A DNA stretch of 64,000 nucleotides from Thermasporomyces composti (lineage in GTDB: Bacteria; Actinomycetota; Actinomycetes; Propionibacteriales; Actinopolymorphaceae). A program made the position numbers and the translations under genes. The DNA is taken from positions 186,001 through 250,000 of the forward strand of contig NZ_QTUC01000001.1 in assembly GCF_003386795.1 (NCBI RefSeq). The letters are read 5' to 3'. The notes below the pieces were generated by a model, which had not been told where the DNA came from, made no database searches, and was given only the letters and a program-made list of their open reading frames with translations. Positions 63,799 to 64,000 of this stretch are shown piece after piece (the stretch's first letter is position 1; every line of letters begins with the position of its first letter).

Positions 63799-64000
63799 GT
63801 GCGAGTGCAGCCCTTCGCCGAGCCCTTGGACGCCGGCTCCGGCCGAACGGGCGTTCTGCTCTGTCACGGCTTCACGGGCTCCCCTCACTCGATGCGGCCG
63901 TGGGGAACCTACCTTGTCGACCACGGGCTGCGGGTCGTCGTCCCCCGGTTGCCCGGCCACGGCACCACCTGGCAGGACCTCAACCGCACCGGCTGGCAGG
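63799..64000 (+). CDS. Alpha/beta hydrolase, N-terminal part (cut by window edge)
   Basis: The first 67 codons read VRVQPFAEPLDAGSGRTGVL, then LCHGFTGSPHSMRPWGTYL, then VVVPRLPGHGTTWQDLNRTG. The HGFTGSP oxyanion region and the LPGHG segment are typical of esterases/monoacylglycerol lipases related to carboxylesterase Est30. GTG 63799 has GGAGG 9 nt upstream; GTG 63793 is an alternative. It is divergent from the acyltransferase gene, so a lipid-related role is possible but not shown. Confidence 0.85.
   Translation, partial: MRVQPFAEPLDAGSGRTGVLLCHGFTGSPHSMRPWGTYLVDHGLRVVVPRLPGHGTTWQDLNRTGWQ

Overview
The window is about 70% GC. Its genes point to an actinomycete (Actinomycetota): a Wag31-type DivIVA, SepF, a DNPR-type (meso-diaminopimelate) MurE, an Rv2175c-like DNA-binding protein next to a PASTA kinase, a class II DAHP synthase, a NarL/MacS-like two-component pair and an SAV_6107-type HEPN protein. 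Gene order broadly follows the dnaE-ileS-dcw-metF-aroG-pfk chromosome segment of other actinomycetes. The species cannot be named from the sequence alone. No insertion sequence, prophage, CRISPR array, tRNA or rRNA was seen; this is core chromosome with some accessory genes in its right half.

Layout. (1) 1-4902, minus strand: dnaE (cut by the window edge), a small chorismate-mutase-like protein, RluD-type pseudouridine synthase, lspA, and an unusual in-frame fusion of a DUF167 domain with a DksA/TraR zinc finger. (2) 5136-8345, plus: ileS, followed by two perfect hairpins that separate it from the convergent division genes. (3) 8582-27914, minus: the complete dcw cluster, transcribed mraZ, orf, rsmH, ftsL, ftsI, murE, murF, mraY, murD, ftsW, murG, murC, ftsQ, ftsZ, yggS, sepF, yggT, divIVA. 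Many neighbours overlap by four bases (ATGA or GTGA), so they are probably translationally coupled. The mraZ promoter overlaps four 10-bp-spaced TGGNN boxes, which fits MraZ autoregulation. (4) 28674-33492, plus: a divergent MoxR ATPase, DUF58 and TgpA-like transglutaminase operon.

(5) 33734-35932, minus: DUF3040 protein, SAM methyltransferase and a HEPN protein; a perfect actinobacterial LexA box lies upstream in an 878-bp gap. (6) 36811-40281: a phytoene-desaturase-like oxidoreductase, metF and a polyprenyl diphosphate synthase; metF and the synthase share a 49-bp divergent gap with apparently leaderless promoters. (7) 40382-46592: barstar-like protein, Rv2175c-like protein, FAD reductase, a four-PASTA Ser/Thr kinase, endonuclease IV and an EamA transporter. 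(8) 46737-51401: aldo/keto reductase and a sugar ABC transporter (two permeases and a binding lipoprotein, no ATPase). (9) 51527-56725: a molybdopterin oxidoreductase, a DAHP-synthase homologue that has lost most catalytic residues, a threonine aldolase, and a coupled RraA-family/enolase-superfamily pair suited to sugar-acid breakdown. (10) 56757-64000: universal stress protein, CBS protein, class II DAHP synthase, a phosphofructokinase with pyrophosphate-type residues, response regulator and sensor kinase, acyltransferase, and the start of an alpha/beta hydrolase.

The main theme is envelope biogenesis and division, with nearby regulatory kinases, lipid and isoprenoid enzymes and aromatic or central metabolism. 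The most unusual items are the degenerate DAHP synthase, the LexA box next to a HEPN protein with an intact RNase motif, the DUF167-DksA fusion, and the MraZ-box promoter architecture.
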